Assembly (NCBI GenBank): GCA_902826455.1
Contig: CADEEV010000001.1
Span: 474,331 to 538,330 of the forward strand
Length of the DNA stretch: 64,000 nt
Direction of reading: 5' to 3'
Source of the DNA: an uncultured Acidobacteriota bacterium
Lineage (GTDB): Bacteria; Acidobacteriota; Vicinamibacteria; Fen-336
The position numbers were made by a program, and so were the translations under genes. Positions 17,959-26,800 of the stretch are shown piece by piece. The notes beneath the pieces are model-generated. The model had not been told where the DNA came from. It did not search any database and saw only the letters and a program-made list of their open reading frames with translations. Each line of letters opens with the position of its first letter. Position 1 is the stretch's first letter.

Positions 17959-18168
17959 ATGACTTCGCTCTCACGCTTCGCCACCGCCGCGCTGAACGAT
18001 CCGCCGCCCTCGAACCAGCGCGTCAAGTTCTTCAAGGAATACGCGCGGCTCCGGGCGTCCGCCCTCCCGTCGACAGCGGAGAGCAGGGGCACGGCCCTTG
18101 CAGAAACGCCCCTCGTCCCGGGAGGCAACGATGAGCTGCGAGAACCCGAATTGTCATTGCCAGAGTGA
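17959..18168 (+). CDS. Small protein of unknown function
   Basis: A 69-residue protein starting at ATG 17959 after CCAGGAGGAAGTGACC. The first 40 residues are mixed and basic (SNQRVKFFKEYARLRASAL), the rest acidic and probably disordered. It overlaps the metallothionein-like gene by 38 bases, so only the N-terminal part may matter, or the gene may mainly couple translation. No family recognised. Confidence 0.5.
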   Translation: MTSLSRFATAALNDPPPSNQRVKFFKEYARLRASALPSTAESRGTALAETPLVPGGNDELREPELSLPE

Positions 18169-18319
18169 GATCGGCCTGCTGAAGGACGGCCGGCAGTTCT
18201 GCAGCGAGCGCTGCCTGCGCTTCGAAGCGTCCGAGCAGGACGTCTGCCTCTGCGGCCACGCCGGCTGCTCGATCGCCGACGAGATCGAGCGCGCCGAGCC
18301 CGAGGCGGCCCGCGCGTGA
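18131..18319 (+). CDS. Metallothionein-like Cys-rich protein
   Basis: A 62-residue protein with eight cysteines (3, 8, 10, 24, 28, 39, 41, 46) plus His9 and His43. The order CxxxxCHC ... FCSERC ... CLCGHAGC closely follows bacterial SmtA/BmtA metallothioneins, which bind Zn, Cd or Cu in a thiolate cluster. ATG 18131 follows GGGAGGCAACG. Its stop overlaps the GTG of the next gene (GTGA). Control by sigma-54 rather than SmtB would be unusual. Confidence 0.8.
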   Translation: MSCENPNCHCQSEIGLLKDGRQFCSERCLRFEASEQDVCLCGHAGCSIADEIERAEPEAARA

Positions 18320-19422
18320 GCGAGTCCCCGGACAAGGTTCGATACGCCGTCGTGGGCCTGGGCTGGATCGCGCAGTCGGCGGTCCTGCCGGCCTTCGCGA
18401 ACGCCGCGCGCAACTCGGAGCTGGTGGCGCTCGTCTCGGACGATCCCGAGAAGCTCCGGGTCCTGGGCAAGCGTTACGGCATCCAGCACCTCTACAGCTA
18501 CGAAGAATTCGACCGGGCGCTGGAAGTCGTGGACGCCGTGTACGTGGCCCTGCCGAACACGCAGCATCGGCCCTACGTCGAGGCGGCGGCCGCCGCAGGC
18601 GTCCACGTCCTGTGCGAGAAGCCCATGGCGATGACCGAGAAGGACTGCCGGGCCATGATCGACGCGTGCCGCGAGGCGGAGGTCAAGCTCATGGTGGCCT
18701 ACCGGCTCCATTTCGAGCGCGCCAACCTCGAGGCCGCGACGCTGGCCCAGGACGGCACGCTCGGCGAGGTCCGCATCTTCAGCGCCGCCTTCACCCAGGA
18801 CGTCGAGGCGGGCAACCTGCGCCTGCGCGAGGGCGAAGGGGGAACGCTCTACGACATCGGCATCTACTGCCTGAACGCGGCGCGTGCCGCGTTCCGCGCC
18901 GAGCCCATGGAGGTCTTCGCCTGGGAGGCGCGGCGCAAGGACCCGCGCTTCGTCGCGACCCCCGAGATGGTGAGCGTCGTGTTGCGCTTCCCGGGCGAGC
19001 GCCTGGCCACGTTCACCTGCAGCTTCGGCGCCTCCGACCGCTCGTGGTACGAGCTCGTCGGCACCGAGGGCAGCCTGCGGGTCGAGCCGGCCTACGACAT
19101 CGCCGCCGACCTCGTCCATCACCTCACCCGCAAGGGGCGCACGCGCACCCGCGCCTTCAAGGCGCGCGACCAGTTCGCGCCCGAGCTCCTGTACTTCTCC
19201 GACTGCGTGCTGAAGGACGACGAGCCGGAGCCGTCCGGGGAGGAAGGGCTCGCCGACGTGCGCGTGCTGCGGGCCATCGAGCGCTCGGTGAAGGAGCGCC
19301 GGCCGGTGGAGCTGCAACCCTTCGAGCGGTCGCGCCGGCCGGGCCTGGATCAGGCGATCCAGCGGCCCGTGAACGGGAAGCGCGACCTCGTCAACGTCGA
19401 AGAGCCGTCGCCGGCCGACTAG
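18316..19422 (+). CDS. Gfo/Idh/MocA-family NAD(P)-dependent oxidoreductase
   Basis: A 368-residue protein. The N-terminal Rossmann fold (YAVVGLGWIAQSAVLPAF) includes the EKPMAMT signature near residue 102. The C-terminal alpha/beta sugar-binding domain follows, with GGTLYDIGIYCLN as the usual GGxxxDxGxH-like motif. It probably oxidises or isomerises a sugar or cyclitol; substrate unknown. GTG 18316 overlaps the metallothionein stop. Its end overlaps a convergent gene by 4 bases. Confidence 0.9.
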   Translation: MSESPDKVRYAVVGLGWIAQSAVLPAFANAARNSELVALVSDDPEKLRVLGKRYGIQHLYSYEEFDRALEVVDAVYVALPNTQHRPYVEAAAAAGVHVLCEKPMAMTEKDCRAMIDACREAEVKLMVAYRLHFERANLEAATLAQDGTLGEVRIFSAAFTQDVEAGNLRLREGEGGTLYDIGIYCLNAARAAFRAEPMEVFAWEARRKDPRFVATPEMVSVVLRFPGERLATFTCSFGASDRSWYELVGTEGSLRVEPAYDIAADLVHHLTRKGRTRTRAFKARDQFAPELLYFSDCVLKDDEPEPSGEEGLADVRVLRAIERSVKERRPVELQPFERSRRPGLDQAIQRPVNGKRDLVNVEEPSPAD

Positions 19423-19838
19423 CGGCGCGACGGCGCGGGCGGGTCGAGCGGCGCGGCACGCAGTTGACGGTAGGCGTCGGCGCCCCTCTTGAGGCCTTTC
19501 CAAACGGCGAGCGCAGCGCCCAGTGGCCGCAGCGGCTTGACGAGCACCATCGCGCCCAGCTTCGCGACGCTGCGCAGCTGCTCGAGGGAGCTCTCGATGT
19601 CGGCGGCCACGCGCGGGATGTGCTCCGCCGCCCCGTCGGTCCAGTCCGCGACGTTGTCGATGACGCGTCCCAGGCTCTCGATGCGGGGCCGCAGCGCCCG
19701 CAGCTCGCGCTCCGCCTCGCCGAAGCGCGTCTCGAGGCGCCGCACGGCGAAGAGGGCCTGCACCAGGACCACGGCCTGGACAGTGGTTGCGACCGCGACG
19801 ACGACCAGAATGGCGATGAGGATCGTTTGCTCGTGCAT
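19419..19838 (-). CDS. Membrane-anchored coiled-coil protein
   Basis: A 139-residue protein with one N-terminal transmembrane helix (about 6-28), then a heptad-rich coiled coil (ALFAVRRLETRFGEAERELR) and a short amphipathic segment. It resembles DUF948-like or methyl-accepting-type short anchors but I cannot place it firmly. ATG 19838 follows GGGAGATACC. It has its own sigma-54 promoter divergent from the BON gene. Confidence 0.7.
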   Translation of the reverse strand: MHEQTILIAILVVVAVATTVQAVVLVQALFAVRRLETRFGEAERELRALRPRIESLGRVIDNVADWTDGAAEHIPRVAADIESSLEQLRSVAKLGAMVLVKPLRPLGAALAVWKGLKRGADAYRQLRAAPLDPPAPSRR

Positions 19839-19862
19839 GAAGGTATCTCCCGGCTCCGGATG

Positions 19863-19878
19863 AGCAAGCTTCGGGCCA
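19863..19878 (-). promoter_or_regulatory. Sigma-54 promoter for the coiled-coil gene
   Basis: Reads TGGCCCGAAGCTTGCT on the minus strand; -12 is 26 bases before ATG 19838. Confidence 0.75.
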
Positions 19879-19894
19879 GCTCGCCCGAAGGCCG

Positions 19895-19904
19895 TTTGTA
19901 GATT
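19895..19904. promoter_or_regulatory. Putative enhancer (UAS) site TTTGTAGATT
   Basis: Lies between divergent sigma-54 promoters: 60 bases before the -24 of the BON promoter and 18 from the -24 of the opposite promoter. One mismatch in the right half relative to TTTGTAGAAA. Confidence 0.5.
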
Positions 19905-19962
19905 CGACCGGGGAGCCGCCGTTCCATTGGCCGTAAGTCCCTCACCCAGAGGCGCTCCCCTG

Positions 19963-19978
19963 TGGCACGACGGTTGCT
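19963..19978 (+). promoter_or_regulatory. Sigma-54 promoter for the BON-CsbD operon
   Basis: Reads TGGCACGACGGTTGCT, near consensus; -12 is 54 bases before ATG 20031. Confidence 0.85.
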
Positions 19979-20030
19979 CCTTCCACAGGCAGTTGCCGTA
20001 GCTGGGCTGCGGCCGAACAGGAGGTCCTTC

Positions 20031-20549
20031 ATGAAATCTATCCAAGCGACGGCTCTGGCTCTGGCACTCTCGGCGTTCGTGGCCGTCCCGGCGATGGCCG
20101 ACGCGAACGACGTGTGGCTCACGACCAAGGCGAAGATCGCACTGCTCACGACGGACGGCGTCAGCGTGACCGGCGTGAACGTCGACACGGTCGACGGGGC
20201 GGTCACGCTCCACGGCAAGGTCAAGACGGAGGCCGAGAAGGAGAAGGCGGCCGTGGCCGTCAAGAGCGTCGACGGCGTGAAGAGCGTGCGCAACCTGCTG
20301 CAGGTCGTGCCCGACGCCTTCAAGAGCTCGGTCAAGGCCACGGACGAGGCGATCAAGACGAACGTCGAGACGGCGCTCAAGGGCGACAAGAGCGTCGACG
20401 GCGTGAAGGTCGCTTCGGTCAACAACGGCGTCGTCCTGCTCTCCGGCAAGGCCACGGGCCTCGTCGAGAAGCTGCGCGCGATCGAGATCGCCTGGAACGT
20501 GGGCGGCGTGTCCCGCGTCGCCAGCGAGATCGAGACCGCGAACAACTAA
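20031..20549 (+). CDS. Periplasmic protein with two BON domains
   Basis: A 172-residue protein with a signal peptide cleaved near AMA-DA. Two BON domains follow (about 28-95 and 100-168), each with the V-x-G-V hallmark (VDGVKSVRNLLQVVP; VGGVSRVASEIE). OsmY is the best-known relative; such proteins bind phospholipid surfaces and protect the envelope under osmotic stress. ATG 20031 follows AGGAGGTCCTTC. Operon with csbD. Confidence 0.9.
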   Translation: MKSIQATALALALSAFVAVPAMADANDVWLTTKAKIALLTTDGVSVTGVNVDTVDGAVTLHGKVKTEAEKEKAAVAVKSVDGVKSVRNLLQVVPDAFKSSVKATDEAIKTNVETALKGDKSVDGVKVASVNNGVVLLSGKATGLVEKLRAIEIAWNVGGVSRVASEIETANN

Positions 20550-20579
20550 GCGCGTCCGCACCGGACGAGGAGGTCTCAA

Positions 20580-20786
20580 GTGAACGAAGACACCCTGAAG
20601 GGTCAGTGGAAGCAGCTCCAGGGCCGCGTGAAGCAGCAGTGGGGCAAGCTGACCGACGACGATCTCACCGCGATCAAGGGCGACCGCGACGTTCTCCTGG
20701 GGAAGATCCAGGAGCACTACGGCCGCACCCGTGAGGACGCGATGAAGGACGTGGACCGGTGGCTGCAGGCTGAGGGCATTCGGTAG
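20580..20786 (+). CDS. CsbD-family stress protein
   Basis: A 68-residue protein. It is typical CsbD: NEDTLKGQWKQLQGRVKQQWG at the start, then LTDDDLTAIKGDRDVLLGK and a helical end. CsbD proteins accumulate in general stress; mechanism unknown. GTG 20580 follows GAGGAGGTCTCAA. A strong intrinsic terminator follows 31 bases after the stop. Confidence 0.92.
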   Translation: MNEDTLKGQWKQLQGRVKQQWGKLTDDDLTAIKGDRDVLLGKIQEHYGRTREDAMKDVDRWLQAEGIR

Positions 20787-20817
20787 TCCTCGCCCTGCGC
20801 GGCTGGCGTTGCCGTGA

Positions 20818-20855
20818 GGCCCCCTTCGTGGCATGGACGAAGGGGGCCTTTTTTT
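20818..20855 (+). terminator. Strong intrinsic terminator after the CsbD gene
   Basis: A 12-base-pair stem (GGCCCCCTTCGT with its complement), a 7-base loop and seven T residues. It ends 4 bases before the GTG proposed for the glucan synthase, so it may also control read-through into that gene. Confidence 0.9.
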
Positions 20856-20859
20856 ACGG

Positions 20860-23800
20860 GTGGCCTCGTTGAGATCCAGACTCCCTCTGCCGGACGGACC
20901 CCTGCGCGGCGAGCTGCTCAACCTCGAGCGTCTCGAAGAGCGGGCCCGTGTCCAGGCGTCCGAGCTCGAGATCGTCCGGTCGGCGGGCGGCGCGCGCGCG
21001 CACCGCGCGCGGCTGCGTGACAACTCGCGGGTGCTGCACCGCGCCTACGCGGCCTTCGCGGACGACGTGAAGCAGGAGGCGATCCCTCCCGCGGCGGAGT
21101 GGCTCCTCGACAACTTCCACATCCTCGAGGCCGAGACGCTGAACGTCGAGCGGGACCTCCCCGCGAGCTACTTCCGCGAGCTGCCCAAGCTGCAGGCGCG
21201 GGAGTGGCGGCGGATCCCCCGGGTCTACGCCATGGCCCTCGAGGTGGTGCGCCACAGCGATGCGCGCCTCGACGCCCATCGGCTCGAACGCTTCCTCGCG
21301 GCGGCCCAGACGGCCTCGGCCCTGAGCCTCGGCGAGCTCTGGGCCTGGCCCAGCCTCGTCAAGACCGCCCTGATCGAGAACCTGCGACGCCTGTGCGACG
21401 AGCTGCTCGCGGCGCGCGACGGGCGCGCCGAGGCCGCGCGCACCCTCGAGCCCCTGGAGCGCTCCGATGCCGAGCCGGAGCTGCCCCAGCTCCTCTCCAC
21501 CCCCTTCGTCGTGGAGCTGCTCTCGCGCATGCGCGAGTACGGCCCCCGCGTCGCCGCGCTGCGCCTGCGCCTCGAGGAGCGTCTCGCCGCCGAGGGCCGC
21601 ACGTCGGAGGATGCGATTCGGGCCGAGCAACAGGCCCACGCGAGCGCCCAGGTCTCGATGGGCAACACGATCTCGAGCCTGCGCTTCTGCGCGACCCACG
21701 ACTGGAGCCGCTTCGTCGAGCGCGTCAGCCTGGTCGAGCAGGTGCTGCAGCGCGACCCCTCGGGCGCCTACGGCCGCATGGACTTCGCGAGCCGCGACCG
21801 CTACCGCCAGGCGGTCGAGGAGCTCGCCGATCCTTGGGGCCCCGCGCAGCTCGAGGTGGCCCTGCGGGCGATCGAGGCGGCCCGCGCCAGCGACCCGAAG
21901 GCCGAGGAGCGCGCGGGCCACGTGGGCTTCCACCTGATCGGCCCCGGGCGGCGGCGGCTCGAGACGACGGTCGCCCATCGCTCACCCCTGAAGCGCCGCC
22001 TGCGCCGCGCGGTGTTCGCCCACGCCACGCTCGCGTACCTCGGGTCGGTCTCGGCGCTCACGCTCTTGCTGACCCTCGCGGCCCTGGCCTGGGGCGAGGA
22101 CGCCGGCGGCTCCCGCGCCGTGCTCGCGTGGCTGGCCCTTTTGACGCTCGGGCCCGCGAGCGACCTGGCCGTGAGCCTCGTGCAGCGCCTCGTCGCGGGT
22201 CTCGCCCGTCCACGCCGGCTGCCGCGGCTCACCTTCGAGGACGGCGTGCCGGAATCGTCGCGCACGATGGTGGTGATCCCGACGATCCTCGACAGCGTCG
22301 CGGGCGCCGCCGACCTCGTGGAGCACCTGGAAGTGCAGGCCCTCGGCAACGTGGACCCCAACGTCCACTTCGCGATCCTCGGAGACTTCCGCGATTCCGT
22401 CGAAGCCCAGGACGCCGACGATGCGGCCATCCTCGAGACCGCGCGCGCCGCCGTCGAGCGCCTCAACAAGCGCTACGGCAACGGCCGGGCCGACCGCTTC
22501 TACCTGTTCCACCGGGAGCGCCGCTTCAGCCCGAGCGAAGGCCTGTGGATGGGCTGGGAGCGCAAGCGCGGCAAGATCGAGGAGTTCGTGCGCCTCCTGC
22601 GCGGCGACTCCCACACGAGCTACGCGTTCCAGTTCGGCGACACGGACGTATTGAGCCGGGTGCGCTACCTCATCACGCTCGATCGCGACACGCGCCTGCC
22701 CCGCGACACCGCCCGCACCCTGATCGGCATCGCGAGCCATCCCTTGAATCGCGCCCGCTTCGACCCTCGCCTGCGGCGGGTCGTCGAGGGCTACGGCATC
22801 CTGCAGCCGCGCGTGAGCGTCACGTTCGAGAGCGCGGCCGGTTCCCTGTTCGCGCGGCTCTACGCGGGCCACACCGGCGTCGACCCCTACACGCTGGCGG
22901 TCTCGGACACCTACCAGGACCTCTTCGGCGAAGGCATCTTCACCGGCAAGGGCCTGCTCGACGTCGACGCGTTCGCGGCCTCCCTCGAGGGCCGGGTGCC
23001 CGAGAACGCGCTCCTGTCCCACGACCTGTTCGAGGGCCTGCACGCCCGCACCGCCCTCGTGAGCGACGTCGAGATCGTGGACGAGTACCCGGCGAGCGTG
23101 CTCGCCCACGCGCGCCGCCAGCACCGCTGGGTGCGCGGCGACTGGCAGATCCTGTTCTGGCTCCTGCCCTGGGTGCCGACGCGCGGCCTCATGGAGCGGA
23201 ACACGCTGCCGCTCATCAGCCGCTTCAAGATCTTCGACAACCTGCGCCGGAGCCTGATGGCCCCCGCGCATCTCGCGTTCCTGGCCGGCGCCTGGACCTT
23301 CTTCCCGGGCCATCCGGCGTGGTGGACCCTGGCCGAGCTGGGGCTGCTCGCGTTCCCGCTCTGGCTCGCCTTCGCCGAGGCCCTGCGGCCGCGCGGCCCG
23401 GACCGGGACGTGCTAGCCCGCAGCGTCCTCGAGCAGGCCGGCACGGCGCTCGCGCAGTGGGCGATCACCCTCACGTTCCTCGCCTACAACGCGGCCGAGA
23501 TGATCCACGCCATCGGCCTCACCCTCGTGCGCCTGCTCGTCACGCAGCGCCGGCTCCTGGAGTGGGAGACCGCGGCCTCGGTCGCGGCGCGGGCGGCGGG
23601 CCTGATCGGCCTCGCCGGGATTCGCGTGTTCTTCGCGCAGATGGTCGCGAGCCCCGCGATCGCTCTCACCCTCGCCTTCGCCATGATCGTGGCGCGCCCC
23701 GAGGCGCTGCCGGTGGCGCTGCCCTTCCTGGCGCTCTGGATCGTGGCGCCCGCCCTCGCGTACCTGCTCAGCCGGCCTGTGCCGGCGCGGCGCCGCGCCC

Positions 23801-26800
23801 CGCTCGGGGAACGCGACCGCGCCGCGCTGCGACGCCTCGCCCGGAGGACCTGGCGCTACTTCGACGACCTCGTGGGGCCCGACGACCACTTCCTGCCGCC
23901 GGACAACCTCCAGGAGGAGCCCGGGCCGATGCTCGCGCGGCGCACCTCGCCCACGAACATCGGCATGGGCCTCCTGTCCGTGTTGTCGGCCTACGACCTC
24001 GGCTACCTCTCGGCCGACGACGTGGCCGAGCGCACCGGCCGCAGCCTGGACGCCATCGAGTCCCTCGAGCGCCACGAGGGTCACCTGCTCAACTGGTACG
24101 ACACCGCGTCCCTGGCGCCCTTGATGCCGCGCTACGTTTCGACCGTGGACAGCGGCAACCTCGCCGGGGTGCTGATCGCCCTGGCCGGCGGGCTTCGCGA
24201 GCTCGCCCTCGGCCGCGTCGACGACGCGCGCGTCGTGGACGGCATGCGCGACACGGCCGACTGTGCCCAGGAGGCGCTCACCGCCTTCGTGCGCGGCCAG
24301 GCGGCTGGAAGCGTGGCCGGGGAGCCCTTCGACGTGGCCTTGCGCGCGGTGCGCCAGGCCCTGGACGACGCGGCACCGGTCCGGCGCCGCATCCTCCTCG
24401 CCCACGCCCTCGAGACGTTGCGTCGCGCCGTCGAAGGCCTCACGCCCGAGGGACCCGGCGCGGAGGTGGGCTACTGGACGCGCACCCTGGCGCGCGAGAT
24501 CACCCGGCACCTGGCGGAGCCCGCGGCGGACCTGGCCGCGCGCTGCGAGGCCCTCGCCGAGCGCTGCCTGCGCTTCACGTCGGGCATGAACTTCCGGTTC
24601 CTCTACGACGCGAGGCGCAAGCTGTTCGCGATCGGCTACCGCCTGCCGGACGCCGAGGGGCCCGGCCGCCTCGATCCCTCGAGCTACGACCTGCTCGCCT
24701 CGGAAGCGCGTCTCGCGAGCTTCATCGCCATCGCCAAGGAGGACGTGCCGCAGGCCCACTGGTTCGCCCTGGGACGCCCGGTGACGAGCGTCGACGGCGC
24801 GCCGGTGCTGTTGTCGTGGAGCGCCACGATGTTCGAGTACCTGATGCCGATGCTCCTGATGAAGAGCTATCCCGGCACGCTGCTCGACCGCACCTGCCGG
24901 CTCGCGGTGCGCCGCCAGATCCAGTACGGCCAGTCGCGCGGCGTGCCCTGGGGCATCTCCGAGTCCGCCTTCGCGCTCGTGGACCGCCAGGGACACTACC
25001 AGTACAAGGCGTTCGGGGTCCCGGGCCTGGGCCTGAAGCGCGGCCTCGCCGACGATCTCGTGGTGGCGCCCTACGCCACGGCGCTCGCCGCCTTGACGGA
25101 TCCCACCCTGGCCGCGGCCAACCTGCGCCGTTTCCAGACCCTGGGGATGGACGGGAAATACGGGCTGTACGAAGCGCTGGACTTCACGCCGCGCAAGGAC
25201 GAGACGGGCCCGGGCCGCCCCGCCGCCGCGGTCGTCAAGGCCCACTTCGCCCACCACCAGGGCATGACGCTCGTGGCCCTCGCCGGCGCCCTCGAGGACG
25301 CGCCGATGGTGCGGCGCTTCCACGCCGACCCGCGGCTCCAGGCCACCGAGCTGCTCCTCCAGGAGCGCGTGCCGCGCGAGGCCGTCATCCAGAACCCGCG
25401 CCCTCCCGAGGAGAGCCGCGTGCCGATCGCCGCGGAGCCCGTCTCGAGCCGGCGCTTCCGCTCGCCCCACACGGCGGCGCCCCACGCGCACTTCCTCTCG
25501 AACGGCGCCTACACCGTGATCGTCACGAACGGCGGCGGCGGCGCCTCGCTGTGGCGCGGGCTCTCGGTGACCCGCAGCCGCGAGGACGCGACCCGCGACG
25601 GCGGCGGCCTCGCGTTCTACGTGCGCGACGTGCGCGGCGGCACGGCCTGGTCGCCGGCCTACCTGCCGACGCGCCGCGAGCCGGAGAGCTACGTCGTCAA
25701 CTTCCTGCCCCACAAGGCGACGTTCCAGCGCCGCGAGGACGACATCGAGACGCTGCTCGAGATCGCGGTCTCGCCCGAGGACGACGTCGAGGTGCGGCGC
25801 CTCACGGTCACGAACCGGGGCGACCGCGAGCGGGAGATCGAGCTCACGAGCTACGGCGAGATCGTGCTCGGCTCGCCGGCCGACGACCTCGCGCACCCCG
25901 CCTTCGGCAAGCTCTTCATCCAGACCTCCTACGAGCCCGCGAGCCACGCCCTCGTGTGCGAGCGGCGCCCGCGCCGCGCGGAGGACCCGTACCTGTTCGG
26001 CGTCCACGTCCTGAGCGTCGAGGGGCGGCTCACCGGAGCCGTGGAGTGGGAGACCGACCGCGCCCGCTTCCTGGGCCGCGGCCGCGACGTCGACGACCCC
26101 GTGGCCCTGGACGGCCGGCCGCTCTCGGGCACCACCGGCACCGTGTTCGACCCCATCGTGAGCCTGCGGCATCGGCTGCGCCTGAGGCCCGGCGCGTCCG
26201 CCCGGCTCGGCTTCGCGACCGGGGTCGCCACGACCCGCGAGGCCGCCCTCGGCATCGCCCAGAAGTACAACGATCCCGGCGCGGCGTCCCGTGTGTTCGC
26301 GCTCGCCTACACCCACGGCCAGATGGCCCTGCGCCACCTCGCGATCTCGAGCGAGGAGGCCCAGCTCTTCGAGCGGCTCGCCTCCCGTGTGCTCTACGTC
26401 GACGGATCGCTGCGCTGCGCGCCCGACGTCCAGGCGCGCAACGAGCTGGGACAGTCGGGGCTCTGGGCCCACGGCATCTCGGGCGACCTGCCGATCCTGC
26501 TCGTCCGCGTGGTCGAGGAGGACGACCTGCCCCTCGTGCGCCAGGCGCTCCAGGCCCAGGAGTACTGGCGCCTCAAGGGCCTCAAGGCCGACGTGGTGGT
26601 GCTGAACGAGCACCCCGCGAGCTACCGCGACGAGATGCACGAGGCGCTCACGACGCTGCTGCAGAGCGGCCCCTGGGCGGCCCACACGGGCCGGCCGGGC
26701 GGCGCGTTCCTGCTCCGCGGCGAATCGATTCCGGGAAACGAGCGCGTGCTGCTCTCGGCGGTCGCCCGGGGCGTCCTGAGCGGCGAGCGCGGCGACCTCG

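Noticed and set aside
20833..20835. ATG 20833 as start of the glucan synthase
   Set aside because: It falls in the loop of the intrinsic terminator and has no ribosome site, so GTG 20860 or TTG 20869 is more plausible.
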